From Anaeromyces robustus (lineage: Eukaryota; Neocallimastigomycota; Neocallimastigomycetes; Neocallimastigales; Neocallimastigaceae): a stretch of DNA of 55,000 nt. Position 1 is the stretch's first letter. Each line of letters begins with the position of its first letter. This document shows, piece after piece, positions 28,181-42,416 of the stretch. A model generated the notes under the pieces. The model worked only from the letters and a program-made list of their open reading frames with translations, ran no database searches and had not been told where the DNA came from. The DNA is taken from the NCBI GenBank assembly GCA_002104895.1, contig MCFG01000175.1:7501-62500 (forward strand), given 5' to 3'. Both the position numbers and the translations under genes were made by a program.

Positions 28181-30691
28181 TTAATGTTTTTCATCTAATG
28201 ATTGTTGTCTATGACTATCACCAACAATTTCATCATAAGATGGAGGTGATAATGCATCATTAGTTGTAATAGATTCTGTAGTTACTGTAGTTACTGTAGT
28301 TACTGGAGGATAAGATTGATTTGGTGGATAACCTTGTTGTGGATAGTATGGTTGGTAAGGTTGATTTGGTAATGGATATGATTGAGAAGGTACTGGTTGA
28401 CTTGGTAATGGATATGATTGAGAAGGTACTGGTTGAGCTGGTATTGGTTGACCTGGTATTGGTTGAACTGGTATTGGTTGAACTGGTATTGGTTGACCTG
28501 GAACTGTTTGAACTGGAACTGCTTGTACTGGAACTGCTTGTACTGGAACTCCTTGAACTGGAACTGGTTGAACTGGAACTGGTTGGACGGAAACTGGTTG
28601 GACTGGATAAGCAGTATAAGGTGAATAACCTGAATATGTAGCAGTTTGGTTAGAATTAGTTACTGGAGTAGTATCAGGTAATGATACTGGAACTGAATAT
28701 GGTTTAGGCATTTTCATAAGTGGTTCTGATTCATTGGAATCATTGGAATCATTGGAATCATTGGAATCATTATTGTTAGAATTAATGTTATTATTAGAAT
28801 CATTATTATTTGAATTAATAAGAGGTTTTTTATCATTTTCATTAATTTCACCAACAGTTTCAACTTCATTAATTTCAATATTATGATCATTATTACTATC
28901 ATTATTACTTTTTTTAGTTTTAGCTTCATTTATTTTTTCAATAGTATCATCAATAGCCATTTTGAGAGCAGCAAGTTTGACGGCAGTAGCAAGAGCATTT
29001 TGACCATTTTGACCATTTTGACTTTGATTACTTTGAGTATTAACTGAGGTTTGATTAACTGAAGTTTGAGTATTAACTGAGGCGTGAACATTATTAGATA
29101 TAATTGTAACAGCTGGTGTAGGTTTAGCATTAACTTTAACATCATCATCATCGTCATCATCATCATCACAACAACAACAACAACAATAACATATACCAAT
29201 TACTATAATAATTATTACAAGAAATTTAAACACTTTGGGTAATATTGAAGGTTTTTTTTCTTTTGTGTCTTCATTATTATTCTTTTCTTCTTTATTGTCA
29301 CTATCATTTGTTGTTTCAGTCGAAACTAATTCAATTTCATCTTCATATTCATTACCATTTGGATTAGGATTTCCATTACCTTTATTAGTATCAACAACAT
29401 CTGTTTTGGCACAAGCAGCAACTAAATTTTGTTTACAAGTAGTACTTTTCAAATAACATAAATCTGTTGAACTATAATCACAACTTGTAATTTTTGGCAT
29501 TTTTGGAATGTAACCTTTTAATTGTTTATTGTCAGCCAAATTTCTTAAATTAATAAACAGAAATAATAATAATAATATATAAACAAAAAAAATAATAATA
29601 ATAATAATAATATATATTAATAAAAAAATTTACTTTTTTTTTTTTTTTTTTAGAAATAAAATTATAAAATATATATATATATATTTATAAATAAAAATCC
29701 ATGTATTATTAAATAAAATTCTTACAATTCTGTTAAATTTTGCAATTCTTTAAAACTATATGGAATATATCCAGATAAATCATTTTTATTTAATATTCTA
29801 AATAATAATAAAATAAACAAATTTTAATCAATTAATTATTTAATTAATATAATATAATATAATATAATATAATATTTTATTTCAAAATTCAATAATTATA
29901 TATTAAATAATAATTTAATATATAAAAAATAAATTTCAAATAAAAAAAAAAACTTACAAAGACTTTAAATTTTTAAATGTGCTGTAAGAACTAGGAATTG
30001 TATTGTAATATCTATTACCAGATAAATCCCTATATGACGATTACATTTATATATGTTAGATTTTATTAGAATTAAATATTTACCTTTTTTTATATATATA
30101 AAAAATTAATATATAAATATACATACAAAGTTTCTAAATTAGTTAAATCAATAATGTCTTCGGGAAGAGTTTCTCTATAATTATTATTTTTTAAAATTCT
30201 AAATAGTATATTTTAATAATTAAAAATAAATATATATATATTAATATTAATATATATTTTAATAATTAATTGAATATATATATTATGAAAATTACTAGAA
30301 AATAATAAAAAAAAAAAATGCATACAATGTTTTTAAATTTTTTAATTTTGAAAGATTTTTTGGACGATCACACCAATCCTGATTACTGAATTCACTTTTA
30401 AACATAATATTCAGATATTTATACAAATTTTTTAATAATAATATAATATATTTATATAATACTTATTATTAGAAACAATATATTTTTTAATGTTTTTGAA
30501 TTTTTATAATATTAATAATAATAATAATAATCTACTTACAATGAATTTAAAAATTCTAAAGAAGATATTTTATCAATAAATTCTTCTACGTGTGTATCAA
30601 AATTAAAACATGAAACTCCTATTAATTTACTATTTTTTTAAAAAAAAATATAAAAATTATTATTTATTCATTTATTTATTTATTTATTTAC

Positions 30692-30770
<79 letters not shown>

Positions 30771-31029
30771 TTAATTAATTAATTAATTAATTAATTAATA
30801 CTTACATTCCTGTAATGTGATTATCAGTACAAGTTACTGAATCTAAACTACAACAATTATTTGAAATAAGCTTCGATTTATTATCTTTTCCTAATGATGC
30901 TTCAGCAGCTTCTTTTATTAAAGAACAATCTGCAATTTCTTGACTTCTAACATTTGATATATTTTTTGCTAATAAACAAAGAGCAAAAAATTTAACGCAT
31001 AAACTGTTTTTTAATGATAATTTAACCAT
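28181..31029 (-). CDS. Leucine-rich-repeat membrane protein with PVQ-repeat/PPxY tail (7 exons, 650 aa)
   Basis: Exons in transcript order: 31029-30806, 30629-30540, 30385-30326, 30198-30127, 30029-29958, 29797-29726 and 29543-28181. Every intron is GT-AG and phase 2; the joined frame is 1953 nt. The N-terminus (about residues 1-30) is a cleavable signal or signal-anchor region. Then follow a Cys-containing cap (NNCCSLDSVTC), four to five plant-receptor-type LRRs (for example LDLSGNRYYNTIPSSY, LILNKNDLSGYIPYSF) and a Cys-rich cap (SCDYSSTDLCYL). An Asp/Glu-rich stalk leads to a membrane segment at about 301-316, continuous with a Cys run (to 322) and a run of nine Asp. The tail has Asn/Ser-Asp repeats, about ten PVQxVPVQ-type pentapeptides, SQSYPLP repeats and a terminal PPSYDEIVG. 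PPxY binds WW domains in known systems. Inferred: a surface receptor or adhesin. Confidence 0.85.
28410..28620 (-). repeat. 15-bp coding minisatellite (PVQxV / PVQxI pentapeptides)
   Basis: Tandem 15-bp units within the last exon of the LRR gene encode PVQPV, PVQAV, PVQPI, PGQPI and similar pentapeptides. The longer SQSYPLP/SQPVP repeat lies next to it (28370-28430). Confidence 0.9.
30666..30773. repeat. (TTTA)n microsatellite inside LRR-gene intron 1
   Basis: About 25 TTTA units with one C interruption, followed by TTAA units near 30771-30800, within the intron spanning 30630-30805. Confidence 0.9.
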
Positions 31030-32896
31030 TTTTATTTTTTAATTTTTAATTTTTTATTTTTTTTTTTATTTTTTAATTTGATTTTTTTTATTTTGATTTT
31101 TTATTTTCTACTTTTTATTTTTTATTTTCTACTTTTTATTTTTTATTTTTTATTTTTTATTTTCTACTTTTTTATTTTTTATTTTTTTATTTTCTACTTT
31201 TTTATTTTTTATTTTTATTTTTATTTTTTTCTTATACCTTTTTTTCTTAAATTATTTTATCTTTTATCTTTTATCCTTATATATTTTAAAGGATAAGAAT
31301 AAAACAAAATTTAAAATCTTTATCTTATTATTTATAATAAAAATTAAAATAATATGACTATATAAGTAACAATAAATCCTTATTATTATAACAATTTACA
31401 TTGGTTACACAAATATATGTTAATATATTATTAATTTATTTTTTATAATACTTTTAATTTATTATATTAAACTTTAATTTTTATGACAAAAGAAATATAG
31501 GGACTTTTTAATAATATAAAATAAAATGAATATAAAATTAACAAAATATATACAATATACAATATATATATATATATATAAATAAACAAGGAATAATATT
31601 TATTATCATTTTTTATAAGAGTAAAAGGACAAACAAAATATTTATTTTCTATACTATTTATAATAAATGATTTCATTATTGGGATGAAGATGGTAATAAA
31701 TAACAATAATAATAATAATAATAAAAGATTATTCTAAGAATGAATTTGCATATTTTATTTTTTTTATAACATAATTACCAACGAAATATATAATTTTGTC
31801 ATCATAAAATCAATACTAATTTTTTGTTTGTGTAACCATCAAAAAATATTAATACTTGACCTAATATACAGCCAACAATATTCTATTATTATTTGCTCAT
31901 AAATACTAAATTATGAGTAATGTTCTATATTCTATTCTTATTTGCATAATAATTATTTATATTCTACTTTATTTGGATAATTCTTTATGGGTCTTAAAAT
32001 TACCATTTTAATTGGAAAATATGAAAAATTATTAATATATATATTATATTAGTAATCTTTAATTATATTAAAAAATATTCATTGTACTGTTATTATTAAT
32101 TTTATAATTTGTATTAATATTATACTTTGTATGAATTTTAAAGATAATTAAAGATTTATAATTATTATTTAATTATATATATTTACATAAAATAATATAT
32201 TTTTTATATGATTATATTATTATTGTTGTAACAACACTAAATAAAGAATTATTATAATTGATGAATAATCATATTAATATTTTGTATTTTAATATTTAAT
32301 TTTTTTTTAATTTTCAAACAATAATTATAAAATATGATTTAATTTTTTTTTAATAACACAGCAAAAAATGTTATTATAAATCCTAATCCTTATTGTATTT
32401 ATTTAATAAATAAATTATGGTAATTATTTTATTTAATACTATCTTGTAAAATACAATTAAATTATAACAAACTGTTTAAAATAAAATTATATTATAAAGA
32501 ATAAATAAAAAATTAATTATATATTATACATAGATAATTAAAATAATATTATTTACTATATTTATTATATTATAATTAATTATATAAATTTCTTACAAAC
32601 CTCTTTTATTTTATATCATTACATTATTAAATTTTTATCGGAATAAACAATATAACCAACAATATAACCTTTTAATTAATTCTTATTTGTTTTATTAAAC
32701 AAACTTTTATTTTTTTATAATACAGTATATTATATATTTCGTAAATACAAAAATAATAATTAATAACGAATAAACATTAAATACATTAAAATATTGGTGA
32801 TTTATACAAATAATAAAAATTAATAATAATAAATAAATTTTAATTAATAATAAATAATAATAATGATGATTAATAAATAACTAAATAATAATATGG

Positions 32897-32929
<33 letters not shown>

Positions 32930-33335
32930 GATTATATTATGTATTATTGTTATGTATTATTATTTATTATTATTATTATTATTACATAAATTGTGTATAA
33001 AAAACTTTAATAAAAGCAAAAATATTAATTTTTTATCTTTTTTTTTTTTTATGTATTATTTAATTATCTAAAATTTAAAAATTTATAAATTTGTAAAAGT
33101 GAAATTAAAAGTCAATAATGATTGATGAATTAATTAAAAAAAATTAATTAAAAAAAAAAAAAAGAAAAAAAAGTAAAATAACAAATAATAAATAAATAAA
33201 CAAAAAAAAAAAAAAAGTAAAAAAAAAAAAGTAAAAAAAATATAAAACTTAATTAAATTTTTATTTTTTCTGTATTTAATTACAGATATTTTTTTATTCA
33301 CATTTAAATTTTATATTATTTTTTTTTTTAAATTT

Positions 33336-33390
33336 TTATTTATTGTATTGATGTTTATACATAATGTATAAACATCAATACAATAAATAA
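33336..33390. repeat. Perfect 25-bp inverted repeat with 5-nt loop
   Basis: The arm TTATTTATTGTATTGATGTTTATAC occupies 33336-33360, and its exact complement 33366-33390, with loop ATAAT. Not adjacent to a gene. Confidence 0.95.
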
Positions 33391-33915
33391 TAATAAAAGA
33401 ATAATTATAAATTAAAATTTAATGCAAGAAATTATTAATAATACATTAAAGTAAAGGAAAAAAATATCATTCTTTTTTACTCTTAAAATACTTTAAAATA
33501 ATAAATATTTGTATTTGTATTTTATTTGTATATAAAATTCTGTTATTTTAATTTAAAAAGATTATTTTAATTATATTTTTTTTTTTAATTCTTAATCAAA
33601 AAATTTTTAATTAAAAAATTTTCTTAATTATTATTGGAAAAAAAATTTTTAAATCAATTTCTTAAATAAAAAAGTAAATGAAAAAAAAAAATAATTAAAA
33701 ATATATATATATTAATTTATTTATTTATTTATTTATTTTTATTTATTTATTTATTTATTTATTAATTTATTTATTTATTTTTATTTATTTATTTATTTAT
33801 TTATATAATTATATAAGTATATTTCCATTATAAATAAATGAATAAATATTTAATTATATATATATATATATTCATGTATTTTTTTTGTAAATGTTATTTT
33901 TTTTTATTTTTAATT

Positions 33916-33970
<55 letters not shown>

Positions 33971-35651
33971 AAGGAATATATGATAGATATGTTTAGCTAT
34001 ATAAAATAAATTATTTTAAATTCATTTTTTTATAATATTTTTTTTTAAAAAAAAATAATGCTATACCGCCACTCTTATTATACTTAATTAATTATTTTTT
34101 ATCTATATTTTTTAAAATAATTATGCCACCTTTATTTTTATATATTAATTAATATACCATAAAAAATTGTCCTTTTTATATTATTTTATTTTATTTTATT
34201 TTTTTATATGTTCTTTTAGTAAAAAATTAATATTTTACTAAATAAAGTATTATAGAATGAATGTAATTATTAATGATTATTTTATACTTACTTAATTTAT
34301 TTTACTACGTAATTAAAAATCCTTCATTATATTTAATAATTAAAAAAAAAATATATATATATATATATTTATAAAAATTAATTTATTTATTAAATACAAC
34401 ACTTATTAAACCTATTTATTATATATATAATGTAATTATTTATACTCTGTCACTTTTTCATAAATCAATATATTTAGCCTCTTTTTTTTTTTTTTTTTTT
34501 TTTTTAAATATTAAATTAAATTGAAGTAATATTATTAACAAAAATACAATTACAAAAACGATTTATTATTTAATATGTAATGTTCAATTTAATTTTCTAT
34601 AAGCATAGTTATAATTCATTTAAAATAAAAATGAAATACGATTGTTAATTACATTATATTAAATATATATACTTTTTATGTTTCTCTAATACAAATGTTT
34701 TAACTAGTAATACTTTTTTATTATTAATTAAATAGTTAATCTATTTATTTTTTTTTTTATATTTAAATAAAAGAAAAAAATAATTATTTTTATAGAAATA
34801 TATAAAAAATATATTTAAATAATAATTTATTTATGTAAAAACAATTTAACTATATATACATTATATATAATAATATTATAAAATTCTCATCGTTTTATAT
34901 GATCTTTTTTTTTTAAAAAAAATATTATATAATTATATATTTTACAAATTTTAAATCTACATTTAGTATACATATTATTTTAATAATCATATATTTCACC
35001 ATTCAATATAAATAACGTAAAAATAGTTAAACTAACATTAATGAATAAATATATTTTTAAGTATTAATATATCAACAATTATATTTTTTCTATTATTCTT
35101 ATATTTAGTCTTATTATTAATTTTTTTTTTCTTTTTAACTTTTTATTTTTAATATTTCAAGCAATAAAGAATAAGGTTCCTTTTAGTCTAATTAAAGGGA
35201 ATCCTTATTATATCCTAGGATGGAATTGAATATAAATAGCTTGTTGTTTTTCTTTATAAACTTTATTATCTATTATATTTGTAATATATAATTATTATAT
35301 TTCTTTTTATATAATCAAATATAAAATAAAATAAAATAAAATAAAATAAAAATGAATTAAAATAATTAACAATTTATATATTAAAAAATTTATAAATATA
35401 TTTTATAAATGTTATTATATATTATTTATTTTATAAATTATTTATTTATAAATTTATATTTATTTATTATATTTATTTATTTATTTATTTATTTATTATT
35501 TATTTATTTATTAACCTTCTATAATTATTAATAATAGGTATGATTATCATAAGATTTTTCAAAAAAAAAAAAAAATTCTTGTTTCATATATTTTTACTAA
35601 TTAAAATATCCAAATGTTAATTATTAAATATTTAAATAAATTGTAATCTTT

Positions 35652-35826
<175 letters not shown>

Positions 35827-35942
35827 GAATACTTTTTAACAGTAATAAAAATAAATATTTTTAAAAAAAAAACAAAAAAACAAAAAAAAATGTTTCCAAT
35901 TTCTTTTTGAAGAAAATACTTTTTTTTTTAAAAAAAAAATAA

Positions 35943-35974
<32 letters not shown>

Positions 35975-36976
35975 AAAAAAAAAAAAAAAAACATTTATTT
36001 ACATATTTGTTACTTCATTTATTTGTACTTAATTATTTTAAATAAAGATTAATCCTATATTTTATATATATTGCTTCATTATTCATTATTATTATTATTA
36101 AACAAAAACATGAAAAATAATATTTAATTTTAAATTAAATATTATATATATACATGTTACATATAAGTAAAGAATATACAATATATATAATACATGAATA
36201 CATGGAGTGTAAAATAAATAAAAATAAATAAAAGACACACACACACACACACACAAAAAAAAATTAATAAATTTATTACAACAGATATTAATAATCAAAA
36301 TTAAAAAAAAAATATATATATATTAAATAAACAAAAAGAAAAGAGGTTAAATTTCTAACCTTTCTTATTCAACGAATGAAATATAAATAATTTATATATT
36401 TATATTAGTTCACATCATATATTTATTAAGAAAAAAAAAGTTATAAAAAAATAATTTAGAAGAAAAAAAAATAAAAAGGAAAAAAGTTTTATTTTTTTTT
36501 TAATAATATTTTATTTTTATTTTTATAAATAATATATAAATTTATAATTTATAATTTAAATAATATATTTTTTTTAAATATATATATATATGATTATAGA
36601 TATTTAGTTTTTTTTTTTTTTTTATAATTTTTATATATATATATATTTCATGTCTTTTTTTTTTTTTTTTTTTGTTTTTGTATATATATATCTGTCTTAT
36701 TTTATTTTCATTTTATTTATTATATAAATAATTTTATTTCATAATTATATTAATCTGATGTAAAAACTTTTTTTTATTTATATATTAATATTATATTATA
36801 ATATTTTATAATAATATTATTATTACTAGTAAAATTATTTATAATAATTATTTGTTACGATATTTAATTTAATATATCTATATATCAAAATAAAAATTTT
36901 AAAAATTACAAATAAATATTTTTAAAAATATATATAATTATTTTAGTTAGTAAACGTAAAAAAAAAAAAAAAATTT

Positions 36977-37015
<39 letters not shown>

Positions 37016-37051
37016 ATGAGGAAAAAAATATATTATAATATATTAATTTTT

Positions 37052-38782
37052 TTAATATAAATCAACAGTTAAATGTTCTATACTATCAAGAATGACAGGC
37101 ATATATTTAACTTTATAATTTTGACCTGAAAGATTAACATCAATAATAGGTGTTTCATAATTATCACTTTTTACTTTATATTTATCTGAAGATTTAAATC
37201 TTAATGATGATTCATAATAATCTTGAAGATTAGTTTTTCTTTTTTCTGGTGTGACTGGAATAGGGGATATAATAAGACCTCCACCAGAAATTGTTTTAAC
37301 TAAAGGATAAAGTTGTTCTTGTTTTGGTTCATAACGTTCTAAACTTGATAATTTACTTAATATAGTTGGATCATTTTTATCTCTAACTTGTTCATAATAA
37401 ACATCGACTACATTGACACAAGTATTTCTATGATTAAATGATTGCATGTGATATAAATTTCCATATAAAATTGATGATAATAAAATACGTAATAATCTTC
37501 CATGAACTATACATATATATAAACATAAAATAATAATAATAATAATATTTTATAGAAAAATAAATAAATAATTATAAATAATTGAATATATTTTTATTTA
37601 TAACGATATATATATCAAATATTTGTAATTTAATACTATTACATATATTATATATAATAATAATAATAATAATAAAAAACTCACCAACAACCAATATCTT
37701 GTCTTCTGGACGTTCCAATAAAGAATATATAATTGGAAGAACTCTTGCTCTAACTTCTAATGGAGTTTCACCTCCTGGAGCACGAGCTAATATATTTATA
37801 TTTATATTTATATTTATATAATTAAATAAATAAATAAATTATTAATAAATTAAATCGGTAATACATAATATTAATAAATAATATATAATAATTATAATAT
37901 ATAACAATAACAAAATAATAATGACGATGATAATGATAATAATTTTTTACTATTATTATAAAAAATTTATTATTATTATTATTATGATTATTATTATTAA
38001 TTTTTTTTTAAATACAACATATTTTTTTTTTTTTTTGACATATATTCACCTGTAAAATCACCAGATTGCCAGGTTTCAATTAATGATTCAAGATCTGGAC
38101 AAACCATACCTTCCCAAACACCCCATGATATTTCTCTTAATTGAGGTTCTTGCTGTTTTTATTTATTTTATTATGTTATAAAAATGTCAATTATTATAAT
38201 ATTATTCAAATATAATTAATAAATATTGTTATAGTCATTATTTTATTATTACATTATATAATATATATAAAAGTAAAAAAAAAATAAAATAAAAACTTAC
38301 AATAATTTTAAGGTTCTTTGGGTATGCTTCAGCTATAATTTCACTTGTTTGAACAGCTCTCTATAATATTGAATGTAATATTTAAAAAAAAAAAAAAGTT
38401 AATATTATTTTTTTTAATTATAATTGGGTTAATTATTATATTATCTGTATTGTATATTATTATTAATTTAATTATTAATATATAAAAACAAATTTGAATT
38501 ATTAATTATTATTTTTAAATGGCTTACTCTTAAATTACTAGTAACAATAACACCTATATCCTTTTCAGAAGCTAAACGTTCAGCTAAAGCTTCTGCTTGA
38601 CCAACACCTTTACTATTAAGACTTTCGTCAATTCCAGAACCTTGTAATTGAAAACTAGCGTTAGGTGCTGTTTCAGCATGTCTACAGAAAATAATACGTT
38701 TAACTTTACAACCACTGCTTGGTGGTTCGATAACTGGTGGAATTTTCGGGATATTCATATTAAGAGGATGACAAATTAACAT
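37052..38782 (-). CDS. Histidine phosphatase / phosphoglycerate-mutase superfamily protein (5 exons, 324 aa)
   Basis: Exons in transcript order: 38782-38528, 38360-38301, 38152-38050, 37786-37685 and 37506-37052; joined 975 nt with GT-AG introns. The catalytic core is present: phospho-acceptor loop FCRHAETAPN (RHxE instead of the usual RHGE), QGSGIDESLNSKGVGQAEALAERL, a second arginine in TSNLRRAVQTSEI, LREISWGVWEGM with the catalytic acid, and VVVHGRLLRILL with the second histidine. The C-terminal ~130 residues are not family core. The substrate is unknown: sugar phosphate, nucleotide or protein phosphatase are all possible; classical cofactor-dependent mutase is less likely given divergence. 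The first ATG (38782) lies two bases after a TTTACAG acceptor-like site, so an upstream 5' exon may exist; Met9 (38758) is an alternative start. Confidence 0.88.
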
Positions 38783-41700
38783 TCCTGTAAATCAATAATA
38801 TAATATATTTTAAATAGCATATATATAAATTAATATAAATATCTTTTTTTCTTTAAAAATAAATAAATTAAATTATTAAAATAATATACTAATATATAAT
38901 GTTTTTTTAGTTATGTCAGTATTATCATTAATATTTGATATTATATTCTATCTACTAATACTTTTTTTTTTTGCTTCTATTATTTTAAAAATAATAATAA
39001 TATTTATTATAATAATATAACTAAAAAAAATCAAACTAATGATAATTTATGATATTTTATTAAAAAAAAAATAACATGAAATTTGACATTACTGATTAAA
39101 TTATTTTTTATAAAAAAATTATAATTGTAATTGAAATTGAAATGTGAAATGCGTTAATTTATATATATACTAAATGAAATGTCTTTTAATAGAATTATCG
39201 AATATATTCAATGAATTTTATAGTAATTAATTCTATTGTATTTATGAAATTTGCTTTATTTTAAAATGAAATTTCTTTTTTCTTTTATTATTATTTATAA
39301 TATATTTATACAAGGATTATTTTTTTCTTTTTTATTATTATTTTATATTATTATTAATTATTATTTATTATTTATATTATTATTATTATCTATAATTATT
39401 ATTTATTTTATTTATTATTTGTATTATATTTATTTATTTATATATATAATATTTTTTAAAATTATATACTGAAATGTATATAAATATATAATGAATTTAT
39501 TATGAATTATCTGAAATGTTTATATTAAATAAAGTAACGACGAAAAAAAAATTAAAAAAAAAAATAAAAAAAATAAGAAAAAAAAAAAAAGAGAAAAAAG
39601 TTATTTATATTACAAATTCTAACAGAATAGCTTTTTTTTTTTTTTTTTAATATATGTATATATGTATGTATCGTTTTATTAAAAAAAATAAACTATATTT
39701 TAATATAAAAAAAATATAAAATAAAACAAAAAAAATTAAAAAAAGTAATTATTAAAAAAAAAAAAAATGATGATGATGAATAATGAATAATAAAAAAAAA
39801 AAAAAAAAAAAAGCTGTATAAATGTATAAATGTATAAATGTATAATTGTTAATATTATATAATAATAATAATAACAATAACAATAATATACTTTATTAAT
39901 TATTAAATTATTAAATAATAAAATTTAATAATAAAAAAATCTACACTTAATAATAAAATATTTACTTTTTATTAATAATTAGTTATTATTATTAATATTA
40001 ATATAAAAATTATATATAATAGAATTAATTATTAAATAATTTTATACTAATTAATTGTTCATTAAGTCTTTTAAATTATTTATAATTAAGATGATAATAT
40101 AAATTTTAATTATTACCCACATATTGCATTATATTATATTATATGTTATTAAGTAAATTCATATATTTAGATATATATTAATAATCTATTAAATACCACC
40201 TTTTTTTTAAAAAAAAATTAATAACCCAAAAAAATATTTAAAAAATAATAATAATTAAATAATATTTAAATAAAGAAATAAATAAATAATTGATTTTTCT
40301 AGTATTACAATTCTATTATATTATATTTTATTATATTTTATTATATTATATTTCATTTTATTATATTGTATTACCTTGTATCATTTATTATATTATATTA
40401 TATTATATTATAATCTATAATATACTTAACGAGTAATAAATGACAATATGTATATAATAATATATTGTAATATATCATAAAAAGTACTTCTAATAGAATT
40501 GTATAAAATGTATATATAAAATATGAAAACCCAAAAAAATAATTTTATATTAAAAAAAAAAAAAAAGCTGTAATATAAATTAAAAATTTTAAAATGTTTA
40601 AATTATAGTAATAATTTATACGGATATATTGATTATCCATAAAAAATCAATTTATTTATTAAATATCCAATATATTACAAATACATATTAATATATTAAA
40701 GAAAAACTTTATTTTTTTAAATATCCATAAAAATATATATTAATTGTATTATAATATATGAAATAATATATAACAAGTTAAAATAATTGACAAATTGACA
40801 ATTGACATTATATATTAAAATTAAAAAAAAAATCAAATAACAGAAAAATAAAGGAAAAAAGAATTAATAATAGTGCATATGTAAAATAAAATAATATATA
40901 ATTAGTATAAATAATAAATTTATAATTATTCATATGAATAAAATTAATAATACTTAAAATAAAAATGCTTAGTAATAAGTAATAATAATGCTTAGGAATA
41001 ATAATTGTTTAGGAATAATAATTACAATAATATATAAAGTTGAATATTATTATATATTTTATAACTATGATATGTTATAAACATTATTTGTTATTATTAT
41101 TATTTATTTTTACAATGTAAAGAAAAAAAAAGTACATATAGATTTACTATATATAGAAATAATAATGGTTATTTTTTAAATACATATAGTTAAAATAATA
41201 ATAATGTTTTTATAAGAATAATATTAATAATAATATAAATGAGTAATAAACTATAAATAAATAAATAGAACTAATAGTTATTTTTATAATAGGATAAATA
41301 TTAAATAAATAAAACTTTAAAAAAAAAAGTATTATTATTAATAAAGAACAAAATTATTAATAATAATAAATAATAAAAATTAGTGAAAAATAATAAAAAA
41401 AAACTAATATAGGAAAAAAAAAAAACTTAAATAATAATAAAAATTATAATAATTGACATTATTAATATTATATATAAATATTTAAAAGTAAACTAAATTA
41501 TAATAATTGATATTATTAATATTATAAATTTAATTAAATTATAACCAGGGACATTTATTCTAAAACAAAAGATATTATTTAAAAAAAAAAAAAGAAAATA
41601 AAATACTTATATATATTTTATATATATATATAAATAACAACTTTAATTTTTCTTTACTTTTAATATTTATATAATTTTTTTTTTATTAATCATACATTTT

Positions 41701-42380
41701 AATATAAAAACCATAAAAAATATTTTTTTAATTCTAGAATAATAATAAATACAAAAAATTTTTTATTTAAAAATAAAAAAGTTACACAAAATTCATTTAA
41801 TTATATGGATATAATAAATTGAAAAAAATAAAATTTGTCCAAAGTTATAAAAAACGTTATAAATTAATTAAGTTATAAATTATTTATTTATTTGTTAATT
41901 AATTAATAACGTTTTTATAAGTAATTAAATAATTAAATAATTAATTAAATAAATAATAAATAATAAATATTTATTATTAACAATTTACTATGGTCAAATA
42001 TTATTATGTAAAAAAAAAAAAATGGTTTTTTTTAATAATTAATTATTATTTGCTAAAAATATAATAATCATTAATATATTATAAAATTACATATTTCTTA
42101 TTAAAATGTTCTTTAAATAATATTTTAATTAGTAATATAATTTATATAACAGTGGTGATATTATAAATAAAATAAATATACAGAAATACAAAGTTTTAAA
42201 ATATTTTATGCACAGTTCAGATAAAAAATATATATATTTATTTATTATTTATTTATATAATATATTATTTATTATTTATTTATATAATATATTATTTATT
42301 ATTAATTATATTATATTATATTTTATTATATTATATTATATTTTATTATATTATATTATATTATTTATTCATTATTACAT

Positions 42381-42416
<36 letters not shown>

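Noticed and set aside
28321-28929. Plus- and minus-strand frames within the LRR gene tail, such as WYWLNWYWL-type repeats
   Set aside because: Alternate-frame shadows of the PVQ minisatellite and Asn/Ser-Asp repeats.
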